Source: Rikenellaceae bacterium (GTDB lineage Bacteria > Bacteroidota > Bacteroidia > Bacteroidales > Rikenellaceae). Taken from it: 64,000 nt of DNA. Shown here one piece after another: positions 53,393-62,964 of this stretch. The notes beneath the pieces were generated by a model. That model saw only the letters and a list, made by a program, of their open reading frames with translations. It searched no databases and was not told the DNA's origin. The DNA lies in the NCBI GenBank assembly GCA_015059955.1, contig SUZK01000001.1:282415-346414 (forward strand). The letters run 5' to 3'. Positions within the stretch are counted from its first letter, which is position 1, and each line of letters opens with the position of its first letter. The translations under genes and the position numbers were made by a program.

Positions 53393-54133
53393 TTAATCGT
53401 TATTAGTGTTATTTCTAAATTCACCTATTAGGTCGCGCACGACCACCGAGGCACAGCCAATGCCAAAGAGGGCAGGAATGTAGGATATGGTGCCTACATT
53501 CGACTTTTTGTTCTGCTCCTCGCATAAAATCATCGCTCCCTCACGTATTGGTTCGGGTGAGAATACAGCCCAGAAGCCACGCTTGATGCCTATCTTGTGG
53601 AGGCGTTTGCGTAGCATATGAGCCAAAGGACAGTGGTGTGTTTTGGCTATATCCTTAATCTCCATCAGCGTCGGATCGGTCTTTGCTCCCGCGCCCATTG
53701 AGCTTACTAATGGTATGCCGCGGTCGAGCGCACCTTTGATTAGCGCGAGCTTGGGTGATAGGGTGTCTATGGCATCAACGATATAGTCGAATTTGGCGCT
53801 ATCGAGAAGCGCGTCGGTCTCATCATCCTTGATAAAGCGGTTGACAATCGTGATGTTGAGTTCTGGGTTGATATCCTTCAGTCGCTCGGCGAGGATGTCG
53901 CACTTCTCGCGACCTATTGTCGAGTGCAGGGCGACGAGCTGTCGGTTGATATTGCTCTCAGATACCTTGTCGGCATCGGCAATCGTTATGCTCCCCACAC
54001 CAGCACGCACAATCATCTCGGCTGCGTATGCACCTACGCCACCTACGCCCACGACCAAGATGTGCGCCCTGTTGAGTATATCAAGCTTCTCGGTGCCAAG
54101 CAGTAGCTCGGTACGCTCTAACCACTCTTTCAT
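53393..54133 (-). CDS. tcdA: tRNA threonylcarbamoyladenosine dehydratase TcdA
   Basis: TcdA is an E1-like enzyme that cyclises the t6A base at position 37 of ANN-decoding tRNAs using ATP. The 246-residue protein has the nucleotide loop VVGVGGVGAYAAEMI at about 27-41, SNINRQL (the adenylation Arg finger) near 60, FDYIVDAIDTLSPKLALI, and a family-typical late segment RGFWAVFSPEP. It overlaps tatD by 4 bases and is followed by the dehydrogenase gene. Confidence 0.92.
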   Translation of the reverse strand: MKEWLERTELLLGTEKLDILNRAHILVVGVGGVGAYAAEMIVRAGVGSITIADADKVSESNINRQLVALHSTIGREKCDILAERLKDINPELNITIVNRFIKDDETDALLDSAKFDYIVDAIDTLSPKLALIKGALDRGIPLVSSMGAGAKTDPTLMEIKDIAKTHHCPLAHMLRKRLHKIGIKRGFWAVFSPEPIREGAMILCEEQNKKSNVGTISYIPALFGIGCASVVVRDLIGEFRNNTNND

Positions 54134-54762
54134 GCTCTATGTATCACTCTGTTATAGTTCTGTATAAGTTGCTCTGCCAACTCCTTAACATCTATGCCGC
54201 GTAGTGAGGCTATGCTCTTGTATATCTGCTCAATGGTAATATCGGGGTTGTCGTCTGTTTCGCAGAAGAGCCTATCTAATGGTATCTGTTCTGCGACACG
54301 ACGGCTCTTTGGGGAGCGTAACGAGTGCTCGCCAAACGAGAGGTAGTAGCCCCTGTCGATGGCGCGTACGGCTTGCTCCGCAGAGCCTATAAAGCCGTGA
54401 AACACAACACCTTCAATCTTGTGCTTTGCAAGCATCGACATCACCTCCTCGAAGCTCTTGACGACGTGTAATACTACGGGCTTGCGTAGCCTCTCAGCCT
54501 CGCATAGATGCCACTCGAAGAGTCGTCGTTGTGCCTCTCTGTCGATGTCGCACGCGAAGTCTAAACCCGTCTCACCAACGATGTCGCACGCCGCGAGGTC
54601 GGGTAGCTCGCATCCCTTTGTTGCATCCCACGGATGAATGCCCGCCATTGCTGGAGAGAGCACCCCAAAACGCGGATGATGGGTGTGAATATCGACATAC
54701 GTTGAGGTGGCCTGCACGCTGTTATCTCCCATATTGTTGCTATTGTCGACTACCGCTTTCAT
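54130..54762 (-). CDS. tatD: TatD family metal-dependent hydrolase
   Basis: This 210-residue TIM-barrel hydrolase has metal-binding motifs YVDIHTHHP, GIHPWDA, VGETGLDF, VVLHVV, VFHGF and FCETDDNP. TatD enzymes act as 3'-5' exonucleases or deoxyribonucleases. It is about 45 residues shorter than E. coli TatD, a form seen in Bacteroidota. It has a full promoter 27 bases upstream, so it is the first gene of the tatD-tcdA-dehydrogenase operon. Confidence 0.88.
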   Translation of the reverse strand: MKAVVDNSNNMGDNSVQATSTYVDIHTHHPRFGVLSPAMAGIHPWDATKGCELPDLAACDIVGETGLDFACDIDREAQRRLFEWHLCEAERLRKPVVLHVVKSFEEVMSMLAKHKIEGVVFHGFIGSAEQAVRAIDRGYYLSFGEHSLRSPKSRRVAEQIPLDRLFCETDDNPDITIEQIYKSIASLRGIDVKELAEQLIQNYNRVIHRA

Positions 54763-54788
54763 GCTTTGATGTTAACCGTTGTCGACTA

Positions 54789-54819
54789 CAAATGTATGAA
54801 AATATCTGCCAAATCGCAA
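54789..54819 (-). promoter_or_regulatory. tatD operon promoter
   Basis: Minus-strand TTG (54819-54817), 20 bases and TACATTTG (54796-54789). The start site would be near 54783, about 20 bases before ATG 54762. Confidence 0.72.
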
Positions 54820-54836
54820 ATATGAGGCTAAAATGA

Positions 54837-54874
54837 TTGTTAGTTTCGAAAAAAAGGCGTATCTTCGTGCGCAC
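54837..54874 (+). promoter_or_regulatory. nqr operon promoter with overlapping GTGCGC site
   Basis: TTG (54837-54839), 20 bases and TATCTTCG (54860-54867, one mismatch). TTCGTGCGCAC at 54864-54874 overlaps the -7 box and probable start site, and is identical to 11 bases of the palindrome at 20752. The leader to nqrA is about 90 bases and AT-rich. Confidence 0.65.
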
Positions 54875-54961
54875 TTTAAATTGATATATGGCGATATAGT
54901 GTCATTAAAAAACACAAACTTAAAATATAAAACTATTAAATTAATCTAACAAACAGTTTTT

Positions 54962-56299
54962 ATGTCGAAAAACATTAAATTACGTAAAGGTCTCGACATC
55001 AAGCTGACAGGTAAGGCTGAGGCTCGCTTGGAGGTTGCTCCAATGGCGAAGTCATACGCTGTTAGTCCGCTTGACTATGAGAACGTTACTCCCAAGCTGT
55101 TGGTTAAGGTTGGTGACAAGGTAGAGGCCGGCTCGGCTTTGTTCTTTGACAAGAACAATCCTCGCATCCTCTTCACATCACCCGTTAGCGGTGTGGTGTC
55201 GGCAATCAATCGCGGTGAGAAGCGAAAGCTTCTTAGCGTTGCCGTAGAGCCCGACCAGACACAGCAGGTCAAGGAGATCAAGGTGGTTAACCCCGCCAAG
55301 GCTGAGCGTTCTGAGATTGTCGAGATGCTTCTTGAGTCGGGTCTCTGGACTCGTATCGTAGAGCGTCCTTATGGTATCATCGCCAACCCCGATGCTACAC
55401 CAAAGGCAATCTTCGTGTCGGCATTCGACTCTGCGCCTCTTGCTCCTGATTACAACTTCGTGCTCAAGGAGGAGAAGGCTAACGTCGAGGCAGGTTTGGC
55501 ACTTCTTGCTCGCCTAACCAATGGTAAGGTGCACCTCTCAGCTCGTAAGGGCGCCGAGGGTTATATGGAGAGCATCAAGGGTGTTGAGTACCGCACATTC
55601 GAGGGTAAGCACCCCGTAGGTAACGTTGGTGTACAGATTCACCACATCGACCGCATCGCTAAGGGCGACATCGTATGGACTGTAAACATCCAGGATGTAG
55701 CTATCATCGGCCGCTTCATCAACACCGGCAAGCTCGATATGTCGAAGATTATCGCAGTTGCTGGTAGCGAGGCCGAGAAGCCATGCTACAAGCGTATCAT
55801 CTCAGGTGCTGCCGTAGAGTCTATCGTAGGCAAGGTGTCAAATAAGGTGCGTATCATCTCTGGTGATGTCCTCACTGGTGTCACCACAGCTGCCGAGGGC
55901 TATATCTCGGCTAACGCCAATATGTTGACCCTTATCCCTGAGGGTGACGTATACGAGTTGTTGGGTTGGGCAATGCCTCGTACTCACCGCTTCTCGGTAT
56001 CGCGTGCTTACTTCTCATGGCTTTCGCCAAACAAGGAGTATAAACTCGATACCAACCTCAATGGTGGTGAGCGCCCATTCGTTGTTACAGGTCTCTACGA
56101 GGAGTACCTCCCAATGGATGTCTACGTATCGTATCTGTTGAAGGCAATCCTTGTTAAGGATCTCGACAAGATGGAGAACCTCGGTTTGTATGAGGTGCTT
56201 CCTGAGGACTTGGCACTCTGCGAGTTCGTCGACCCATCGAAGATTGAGATGCAGCAGATTGTTCGCGACGGTATTAACTTAATGATTAAGGAGAGCTAA
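54962..56299 (+). CDS. nqrA: Na+-translocating NADH:quinone reductase subunit A
   Basis: NqrA is the peripheral cytoplasmic subunit of the Na+-pumping complex. The 445-residue protein starts MSKNIKLRKGLDIKLTGKAE, typical of NqrA, with the biotin/lipoyl-like lobe KSYAVSPLDYENVTPKLLVK, then VGDKVEAGSALF, and a C-terminal LPEDLALCEFVDPSK. It heads a six-gene nqrABCDEF set with 3- to 19-base gaps, so the complex is complete. Confidence 0.96.
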   Translation: MSKNIKLRKGLDIKLTGKAEARLEVAPMAKSYAVSPLDYENVTPKLLVKVGDKVEAGSALFFDKNNPRILFTSPVSGVVSAINRGEKRKLLSVAVEPDQTQQVKEIKVVNPAKAERSEIVEMLLESGLWTRIVERPYGIIANPDATPKAIFVSAFDSAPLAPDYNFVLKEEKANVEAGLALLARLTNGKVHLSARKGAEGYMESIKGVEYRTFEGKHPVGNVGVQIHHIDRIAKGDIVWTVNIQDVAIIGRFINTGKLDMSKIIAVAGSEAEKPCYKRIISGAAVESIVGKVSNKVRIISGDVLTGVTTAAEGYISANANMLTLIPEGDVYELLGWAMPRTHRFSVSRAYFSWLSPNKEYKLDTNLNGGERPFVVTGLYEEYLPMDVYVSYLLKAILVKDLDKMENLGLYEVLPEDLALCEFVDPSKIEMQQIVRDGINLMIKES

Positions 56300-56302
56300 G
56301 AT

Positions 56303-57430
56303 ATGGGATTGCGTAATTTTGTTGATAAGATAAAGCCCACCTTCTCTAAGGGAGGTAAGCTCAGTTTCTTGCACTCGACATTCGAGGGCTTCGAGACATT
56401 CCTTTTTGTTCCTAACACAACAACTAAGAAGGGTGCCCACATCCGCGACTGTAACGATATCAAGCGTGTGATGATTGTTGTGGTGCTCGCTCTTATCCCT
56501 GCGTTGTTGTTCGGTATGTGGAATATCGGTTACTTTGCAGGTAAGACAGGCTTGGCAGCCTTCTGGTTTGGCTTCTTGGAGGTACTCCCAATGATTATCG
56601 TATCATACGTTGTGGGTCTCTCTATCGAGTTCGCCTTTGCGCAGATGCGTGGCCACGAGATCAACGAGGGCTTCCTCGTAACGGGTCTTCTCATCCCAAT
56701 GATCATGCCTATTGGTGTACCCCTCTGGATTGTAGCTCTCTCGACAGCATTTGCTGTAATCATCGGTAAGGAGGTATTCGGTGGTACAGGTATGAACGTC
56801 TTCAACCCTGCGTTGTTGGCACGTGCCTTTGCATTCTTCGCCTACACTCCACATATGTCTGGTGAGAAGGTGTGGTACGCCGCAGATAGCGTGTCTGGTG
56901 CAACTGCATTGGATATTCTTGGCCAGCCAGGTGCAACAAACCTCGGTGTATACTCTATCTCTGATGCTTTCTGGGGTACTATCCCTGGTTGCGTTGGTGA
57001 GACATCAACATTTGCCATCCTCTTGGGTGCAGCGTTGTTGCTCTTCACAGGCGTAGCTTCATGGCGTATCATGTTGTCAGTCTTCCTCGGTGGTTTTGCC
57101 TTTGCATACCTCTTCGAGGCTATGGGTCCTAACGCCCTCTTCCAGACTGACTACCCAGCATACTACCACTTGTTGGTTGGTGGCTTTGCCTTTGGCGCTG
57201 TCTTCATGGCTACCGACCCTGTTACCTCGGCTCAGACCAACACTGGTAAGTGGATCTATGGTTTCATGATTGGTGCACTCGCTATCTGTGTACGTGTTAT
57301 GAACCCTGCATATCCTGAGGGTATGATGCTCGCAATTCTCTTTATGAACGCACTCGCTCCACTCATCGACTACTTCGTAGTAGAGCGTAACGTAGCACGT
57401 CGTAAGAGACTAATTAAGAACGTTAAATAA
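56303..57430 (+). CDS. nqrB: Na+-translocating NADH:quinone reductase subunit B
   Basis: This 375-residue integral membrane subunit has about ten helices and covalently carries FMN through Thr201 in the motif SGATALD (198-204). It also has the quinone- and Na+-pathway regions of the NqrB/RnfD family. An N-terminal cytoplasmic stretch (HSTFEGFETFLFVP) precedes helix 1. The gap after nqrA is 3 bases. Confidence 0.96.
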   Translation: MGLRNFVDKIKPTFSKGGKLSFLHSTFEGFETFLFVPNTTTKKGAHIRDCNDIKRVMIVVVLALIPALLFGMWNIGYFAGKTGLAAFWFGFLEVLPMIIVSYVVGLSIEFAFAQMRGHEINEGFLVTGLLIPMIMPIGVPLWIVALSTAFAVIIGKEVFGGTGMNVFNPALLARAFAFFAYTPHMSGEKVWYAADSVSGATALDILGQPGATNLGVYSISDAFWGTIPGCVGETSTFAILLGAALLLFTGVASWRIMLSVFLGGFAFAYLFEAMGPNALFQTDYPAYYHLLVGGFAFGAVFMATDPVTSAQTNTGKWIYGFMIGALAICVRVMNPAYPEGMMLAILFMNALAPLIDYFVVERNVARRKRLIKNVK

Positions 57431-57440
57431 GTAAGGAGCT

Positions 57441-58220
57441 ATGGCATTAAATAAAAATTCAAACGCATATACCATCATCTATACCATTGTGATGGTTGTT
57501 ATCGTAGGTGCGTTGCTTGCTACCTTGGCTACACTACTTAAGCCCGCACAGGAGGAGAACGTGCTCAACGAGCAGAAGGAGTCTATTATGAAGGCTTTTG
57601 GTGCCGAGGGTGAGAGCTTCGATAAGGTTGTTGCTGGTGTTATCAAGAATGGTAACGAGTTCCATGAGGTTGACGATGTTAAGCCTCTCTTTGAGCTTAT
57701 CTCTAACCGTAAGGCTCTTGCAGAGCTCTATAAGGATTATGCAGCTGCCGACGATGAGCTTCCAATCTTCATGTACGAGCGTGAGGTTGAGGAGAAGGGT
57801 CATAAGTACCAGGAGACTTTGTACGTAGTACCTATCGTAGGTAAGGGTCTTTGGGGTGACATCTGGGGCTATGTGGCCTTGAAGAGGAGTGCTGGAAACC
57901 TTGAGGTTGTTGGTATTACCATGGATCACGCAGGTGAGACCCCAGGTCTTGGTGCTGAGATTGCCACAGATAAGGTTCAGGATAAGTTCGTAGGCAAGCT
58001 TGTATTCGCAGGCAAGCTTGTATATGGCGGCGATAATAAGATCGCTCTTAAGATGCAGAAGGGTGTCAGCGCAAGCGATGCCGAGAAGATGCCAAGCACT
58101 GTCGATGCCATCTCTGGTGGTACCAAGACTTGCGACGGCGTAAACTCGATGATTGAGAACTCTTTGGAGGCGTACGTTGACTTCTTCGCTAACCCTAAGT
58201 TTGTTGAGAAAAAGAAGTAA
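57441..58220 (+). CDS. nqrC: Na+-translocating NADH:quinone reductase subunit C
   Basis: This 259-residue subunit has one N-terminal transmembrane helix (about 10-30) and a periplasmic domain with the flavinylation motif ISGGTKTCDGV. The FMN-linked residue should be Thr228; the usual SGATLTS is SGGTKTC here, which keeps the key Thr. The segment VVGITMDHAGETPGLGAEI is diagnostic for NqrC/RnfG. The attachment enzyme ApbE is not in the window. Confidence 0.95.
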   Translation: MALNKNSNAYTIIYTIVMVVIVGALLATLATLLKPAQEENVLNEQKESIMKAFGAEGESFDKVVAGVIKNGNEFHEVDDVKPLFELISNRKALAELYKDYAAADDELPIFMYEREVEEKGHKYQETLYVVPIVGKGLWGDIWGYVALKRSAGNLEVVGITMDHAGETPGLGAEIATDKVQDKFVGKLVFAGKLVYGGDNKIALKMQKGVSASDAEKMPSTVDAISGGTKTCDGVNSMIENSLEAYVDFFANPKFVEKKK

Positions 58221-58239
58221 TAATAATAGGTATTAAGCT

Positions 58240-58839
58240 ATGAAACTAAGTAAGAATTTTACAAATCCGTTAGCAGCGAATAACCCTATTATTGTTCAGA
58301 TTTTGGGTATTTGCTCGGCTCTTGCCGTTACGGTAAAGATGGAGCCTGCGTTGGTTATGGGTCTCTCGGTAACCTTCGTTGCTGCATTCTCTAACCTCAT
58401 TATGTCGTTGTTGCGTAATGGCGTGCCTTCACGTATACGTATCATCGTTCAGTTGGTTGTTATTGCATCCCTCGTTATCGTTGTAGACCAGTTCCTCAAG
58501 GCATATATGTACGATGTCTCGAAGCAGCTCTCGGTATACGTAGGTCTTATCATCACCAACTGTATTGTGATGGGTCGTGTTGAGGCCTATGCGTTGGGTA
58601 ACAAGCCTTGGGACTCATTTGTTGATGGTGTTGCCAACGGCTTGGGTTATGCCTTTATCCTCGTACTCGTTGCGTTCTTCCGCGAGTTCTTCGGCTCTGG
58701 CCAGCTCTTCGGTATGCAGGTACTTGGCGATTGGTATACACCTAACTCGCTTATGCTCTTCCCACCAATGGCACTTATCATCGTAGGTTGCATCATCTGG
58801 GTGCACCGCTCATTCAATAAGGATTTACAGGAAAAGTAG
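58240..58839 (+). CDS. nqrD: Na+-translocating NADH:quinone reductase subunit D
   Basis: This 199-residue membrane subunit has six predicted helices and starts with the typical [20 protein letters not shown]. It holds the family Cys/Asn pattern ([17 protein letters not shown]) that forms half of the intramembrane 2Fe-2S site with NqrE. The tail carries a short positive segment. It lies 19 bases after nqrC. Confidence 0.96.
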   Translation: MKLSKNFTNPLAANNPIIVQILGICSALAVTVKMEPALVMGLSVTFVAAFSNLIMSLLRNGVPSRIRIIVQLVVIASLVIVVDQFLKAYMYDVSKQLSVYVGLIITNCIVMGRVEAYALGNKPWDSFVDGVANGLGYAFILVLVAFFREFFGSGQLFGMQVLGDWYTPNSLMLFPPMALIIVGCIIWVHRSFNKDLQEK

Positions 58840-58850
58840 GAGGGTAGCAT

Positions 58851-59450
58851 ATGTTAAATTTATTTTTCAATTCGGTATTTATTGAAAACATGGTCTTCGC
58901 ATACTTCTTTGGTATGTGTTCATATATCGCTGTATCTAAGAGCGTAAAGACCGCGTTGGGTTTGGGTGCTGCTGTTACCTTCGTGCAGGTGATGACCGTG
59001 CCTTTGAACTACCTTCTTCAGGTGCATGTCCTCTCTCCAAACGTCTTGGGTGAGGGTATCGACCTTGGCTTCTTGTCGTTCATCATCTTCATCGCTGTCA
59101 TCGCAGCGTTCGTACAGCTCGTCGAGATGGTTGTCGAGAAGTTCTCTCCTTCGTTGTATAACCAGTTGGGTATCTTCCTCCCACTTATCGCTGTGAACTG
59201 CGCCATCATGGGTGGCTCGTTGTTCATGCAGCAGCGTGTGGGCGATACTATCTGCTCGTTCGGCGACTCTGTAGTATATGGCGCTGGCTCGGGTATTGGT
59301 TGGTGGTTGGCTATCGTGATGATGGCTGCTATCCGCGAGAAGATTGCCTACTCACACGTTCCTGCAGCATTGAAGGGTCCTGGTATCGCATTTATCATCA
59401 CAGGTTTGATGGGTATCGCCTTCATGATCTTCTCAGGTGTTAAGTTGTAA
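58851..59450 (+). CDS. nqrE: Na+-translocating NADH:quinone reductase subunit E
   Basis: This 199-residue membrane subunit has six predicted helices and is inverted in topology relative to NqrD. NMVFAYFFGMCSYIAVSKSV and IAVNCAIMGGSLFM hold the Cys residues that pair with those of NqrD. It lies 11 bases after nqrD and 19 before nqrF. Confidence 0.96.
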   Translation: MLNLFFNSVFIENMVFAYFFGMCSYIAVSKSVKTALGLGAAVTFVQVMTVPLNYLLQVHVLSPNVLGEGIDLGFLSFIIFIAVIAAFVQLVEMVVEKFSPSLYNQLGIFLPLIAVNCAIMGGSLFMQQRVGDTICSFGDSVVYGAGSGIGWWLAIVMMAAIREKIAYSHVPAALKGPGIAFIITGLMGIAFMIFSGVKL

Positions 59451-59469
59451 CCTTTAATAAGAGTAAAAG

Positions 59470-60726
59470 ATGGAGATTATTATTTATGCAATAGTTGCCT
59501 TTTTAGCCGTAACACTCGTATTGGTGTTACTGCTACTCTTAGCAAAGGCAAAGCTTACCTCGTCGGGTGCCGTTAAGATCGACATCAACGAGGGTGGTAA
59601 GGTACTTGAGGTTGAGTCTGGCTCAACACTTCTTAACACACTCTCGGAGCAGGGCATCTTCCTCCCTTCGGCATGTGGTGGTAAGGGTGCTTGTGGTCAG
59701 TGCAAGTGCCAGGTAGTATCGGGTGGTGGCGAGATCTTGCCTACCGAGCGTGGCTTCTTCAACCGTCGTCAGATCAACGAGGGCTGGCGCCTCGGCTGCC
59801 AGGTTAAGGTTAAGGAGGACATGAAGATTAAGGTTCCTGCTTCGGTGCTCAGCATCAAGAAGTGGGAGTGCGAGGTTGTCTCTAACCACAACGTGGCTAC
59901 ATTCATCAAGGAGTTCGTTGTTAAGCTCCCTGAGGGTGAGCATCTAAACTTCCGTTCGGGTGGTTACATCCAGATTGACGTTCCTGCAATCACCGTAGAT
60001 TATAAGGATATCGACGTTGATCCAGAGTACCGCGAGGATTGGGAGAAGATGGGTGTCTTCAACCTTAAGATGGTAAACCCAGAGCCTCAGGTGCGTGCAT
60101 ACTCATGCGCAACATATCCTGCTGAGGGTGATATCATCAAGCTTAACGTGCGTATCGCAACGCCTCCATTCGACCGTGCTAAGGGTGGCTTCATGAATGT
60201 AAACCCTGGTGTATGTTCTTCATACATCTACTCACTTAAGCCCGGCGATAAGATTATCATGTCTGGTCCATTCGGCGAGTTCTTCTTGCCCGATAACCTT
60301 TCGGATGATCAGGAGCTTGTATTCATCGGTGGTGGTGCGGGTATGGCGCCTATGCGTTCACACATTATGCACCTCTTCAAGACCCTTAAGACGGGCCGTA
60401 AGGTTAACTTCTTCTACGGTGCTCGTTCTCTCAAGGAGGCCTTCTATCTTGATGACTACTACCAGATTGAGAAGGAGTTCCCTAACTTCAAGTTCCACCT
60501 CGCCCTCGACCGTCCCGATCCAGAGGCAGACAAGGCAGGTGTACCTTATGTTGCGGGCTTCGTTCACAATGTTCTCTATGAGACATACCTCAAGCAGCAC
60601 GACGAGCCAGAGGGCATCATCTATCTCATGTGCGGTCCTCCAATGATGGCACAGTCGGTAGTAAACCTCCTCGATGGTCTTGGAGTGCCAGCGGAGAATA
60701 TCTTGTTTGATAACTTCGGCGCATAA
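59470..60726 (+). CDS. nqrF: Na+-translocating NADH:quinone reductase subunit F
   Basis: NqrF is the NADH-oxidising entry subunit. The 418-residue protein has one N-terminal transmembrane helix (about 5-25), a 2Fe-2S ferredoxin domain with C69, C75, C78 and C110 (CGGKGACGQC...LGC), then an FAD domain (RAYSCATYPAEG) and an NADH domain (GGGAGMAPMRSHI). All cofactor residues are present. A strong hairpin follows 40 bases after the stop. Confidence 0.96.
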   Translation: MEIIIYAIVAFLAVTLVLVLLLLLAKAKLTSSGAVKIDINEGGKVLEVESGSTLLNTLSEQGIFLPSACGGKGACGQCKCQVVSGGGEILPTERGFFNRRQINEGWRLGCQVKVKEDMKIKVPASVLSIKKWECEVVSNHNVATFIKEFVVKLPEGEHLNFRSGGYIQIDVPAITVDYKDIDVDPEYREDWEKMGVFNLKMVNPEPQVRAYSCATYPAEGDIIKLNVRIATPPFDRAKGGFMNVNPGVCSSYIYSLKPGDKIIMSGPFGEFFLPDNLSDDQELVFIGGGAGMAPMRSHIMHLFKTLKTGRKVNFFYGARSLKEAFYLDDYYQIEKEFPNFKFHLALDRPDPEADKAGVPYVAGFVHNVLYETYLKQHDEPEGIIYLMCGPPMMAQSVVNLLDGLGVPAENILFDNFGA

Positions 60727-60765
60727 TTTCCGATTTTATAGGGCATCTTTAGCCCATCCTAAACA

Positions 60766-60807
60766 AAACCTCTTGGGCTGTACGTTAAGTACTATCCCAA
60801 GAGGTTT
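60766..60807 (+). terminator. nqr operon terminator
   Basis: AAACCTCTTGGG (60766-60777) pairs with CCCAAGAGGTTT (60796-60807), followed by CTTATT. Between here and the next promoter (60808-60930) I see only AT-rich sequence. Confidence 0.82.
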
Positions 60808-60930
60808 CTTATTACGATAGACTAAATCTGCTCCTCTAAAATCAAAAATTTGTTTCCAATTTCGAGGCCCGTTATTTGTTTTACCTATATAATTATAAAA
60901 ATATATTATAAAACAAAGTGATTGAAAATA

Positions 60931-60960
60931 TTGTCATGATAAATATTTCCTATATCTTTG
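60931..60960 (+). promoter_or_regulatory. Glutathione peroxidase gene promoter
   Basis: TTG (60931-60933), 19 bases and TATCTTTG (60953-60960) are a perfect consensus. Transcription would start near 60967, about 43 bases before ATG 61010. Confidence 0.82.
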
Positions 60961-61009
60961 CATCGGAACAGAATTTGAAACAGATAACAAAACATTAAAA
61001 ATAGTAATT

Positions 61010-61597
61010 ATGGAGACAAGAGCTAAGGCATGTTGCTGCAAGAAGAATGATAAGAATCTATATGACTTTGAACTAACGGCGCAGGGTGGCAAGAGTGTGC
61101 CTATGAGCGACTACAAGGGTAAGGTGGTGCTAATTGTTAATACGGCGAGCAAATGTGGCTTTACACCTCAGTATGCGGAGCTTCAGGCGCTCTATGCGAA
61201 GTATAACGAGCGTGGCTTCGAGATTATCGACATCCCATGTAATCAGTTTGGCGAGCAGTCGCCAGAGAGCGATGCTGAGACAACGCAGTTCTGTCAGCTT
61301 AACTACGGTACTGCCTTTGCGCAGTTCAAGAAGTCGGAGGTTAATGGTGCTAATGAGCTTCCGCTATACAGATGGCTTAAGGCCGAGCGCGGCTTTAAGG
61401 GCTTCGATGAGGGGCATAACCTATCGCCAATCCTCGATAAGCTCCTTCGTGAGGCTGATGCCAACTACGACAAGTCGTCGGATATCAAGTGGAATTTCAC
61501 GAAGTTTCTCATCGGCCGTAATGGTGATGTTGTAGCGCGCTTCGAGCCTACGGCAGATATGTCTAAGGTGGAGCAGGCTATCGAGGAGCTTTTGTAA
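61010..61597 (+). CDS. Glutathione peroxidase-family thiol peroxidase
   Basis: This 195-residue peroxidase has the catalytic set C49 (NTASKCGFT), Q79 (PCNQFGEQ), W161 and N162 (KWNFTKF), so it should reduce hydroperoxides, probably with thioredoxin. A Cys-rich extension CCCKKN at 8-13 precedes the core and is unusual. There is no signal peptide, so it is cytoplasmic. It is a single gene with its own promoter and terminator. Confidence 0.92.
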   Translation: METRAKACCCKKNDKNLYDFELTAQGGKSVPMSDYKGKVVLIVNTASKCGFTPQYAELQALYAKYNERGFEIIDIPCNQFGEQSPESDAETTQFCQLNYGTAFAQFKKSEVNGANELPLYRWLKAERGFKGFDEGHNLSPILDKLLREADANYDKSSDIKWNFTKFLIGRNGDVVARFEPTADMSKVEQAIEELL

Positions 61598-61624
61598 TAA
61601 CCTCAACCCCTTTGTGGGTCATTT

Positions 61625-61677
61625 AGAACGATTGCACATCGCAATGATAGGTGTCATTAGCGGTGTGCAATCGTTCT
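61625..61677 (+). terminator. Terminator after peroxidase gene
   Basis: A 14-bp stem (61625-61638 with 61664-61677) with a smaller inner stem is followed by a T run. The remaining gap to 61807 is AT-rich; TATATGTG near 61774 is a weak -7-like box before the next gene. Confidence 0.82.
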
Positions 61678-61807
61678 TTTTCTGTTTGATTATTAGGATT
61701 TTATTTGGCAGTTTAAATATTTTTATTTAATTTTGTAAACACGCGTTTAAATAATCTACGATTGCGGAGGATGATATATGTGTCGCTCTTCGCTAAATTA
61801 TTGAATA

Positions 61808-62962
61808 ATGGTATACAATCTTTTTTTTAGGCGCATATTGGGTGTAATGCTTGTGTGTGCCCTATTTTTTGCAGGATGCGATAAGCATGAGCCTCTCTAT
61901 GCCTACGGAGTTCAGCTCTCTGTGGATGGTGTAAGTATTGATGCTTGCGGTGGTGAGCGTAGGGTGGTAGTAGATGCCTTCTTGTCTGATGGTGACTCAT
62001 GGAGTGTCGAGCGCGATGGTGCCGAAGAGTGGTTTGAGTGTCGCGTTGAGGGTGATGCTATCATCGTTGCCATAGAGCCTAACAACGACACATCGATGCG
62101 CGAGGGAGGCTTCAATGTCGTAAGTGTTAATAACTCGTTTGAGGCACGCCGTGTAACGGTTACTCAGGAGGCTGCCGAGGAGCTTATGCTCGATGTAAAT
62201 GCCGAGGAGTGCTACGAGGTGGACTCCGAGGGTGGTAGCTATACCTTTGTTGTCGACTCAAATGCCGAGTGGCGCATATCGTCGAGCGAGGCTTGGGTTG
62301 TGGCGAGTGCCGATATCGAGGCTCGACGTGCAACGCTTGTGATAGATGTCAACGAGGGTGATACTCAGCGTGAGGCGACCATCACCGTGGAGGTAGGCGA
62401 GGGCGGCCTATATAAGGAGGCGTCGTTTACCGTTAAGCAGTATACGCGCGCCGAGAACGCATATCTCAACCTTGTGGGCAAGTGGGAGATTACCGCCTCG
62501 AAGTGGTTCTACTCGCCTAACGGCTCGCTCAATAGCCTCGACTACACGCCTAACCCCTCGGACTACTATCTGATTTTTGACCTCGACGAGGGCGAGTATG
62601 GCGAGACGCTCATCATGCGCGACTTCCTATATCCAGGCACCGAGCTTGAGGTGCGCTACAATGCTAAGACGGGTGGTATAATCATTCCTTTTGGCTGGAC
62701 GGTACTGTCGTACGACGTATTCTTCTACGTGACGTTGCTGAACTCAACGCAGTTCTCATACGCCTCGTTGGAGGTTGAGGCAACGCCTAATGACGAGTGT
62801 ACGGCGCTAACGCTCGATATGCCCACTGTCGACGGCTTCAACTATGTCGGCTTTGGTCTATGGACATACGATGAGAATGGTGGTAAGATAGCCGTAGGCT
62901 CTAACTACCGACCTACGATGTTCCCTATGGGCGATATTCAATTTGTTAAAAAGAGCGAATAA
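61808..62962 (+). CDS. BACON-domain lipoprotein
   Basis: This 384-residue lipoprotein (lipobox AGC at about C24) has two BACON-type Ig-like domains: about 33-118, with an ending EARRVTVTQEAAEE, and about 122-210, with WRISSSEAWVVASADIEARR and FTVKQYTR. A C-terminal beta domain of about 165 residues follows, opening LVGKWEITASKWF (lipocalin-like). BACON domains usually sit on surface enzymes or glycan-binding proteins. No enzyme motif is seen. It is 2 bases before another BACON gene. Confidence 0.82.
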   Translation: MVYNLFFRRILGVMLVCALFFAGCDKHEPLYAYGVQLSVDGVSIDACGGERRVVVDAFLSDGDSWSVERDGAEEWFECRVEGDAIIVAIEPNNDTSMREGGFNVVSVNNSFEARRVTVTQEAAEELMLDVNAEECYEVDSEGGSYTFVVDSNAEWRISSSEAWVVASADIEARRATLVIDVNEGDTQREATITVEVGEGGLYKEASFTVKQYTRAENAYLNLVGKWEITASKWFYSPNGSLNSLDYTPNPSDYYLIFDLDEGEYGETLIMRDFLYPGTELEVRYNAKTGGIIIPFGWTVLSYDVFFYVTLLNSTQFSYASLEVEATPNDECTALTLDMPTVDGFNYVGFGLWTYDENGGKIAVGSNYRPTMFPMGDIQFVKKSE

Positions 62963-62964
62963 CT

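Noticed and set aside
54962..60726. Possible Rnf complex instead of NQR
   Set aside because: The A subunit is NqrA-type and F has the ferredoxin-FAD-NADH build; no RnfB or RnfC is present.
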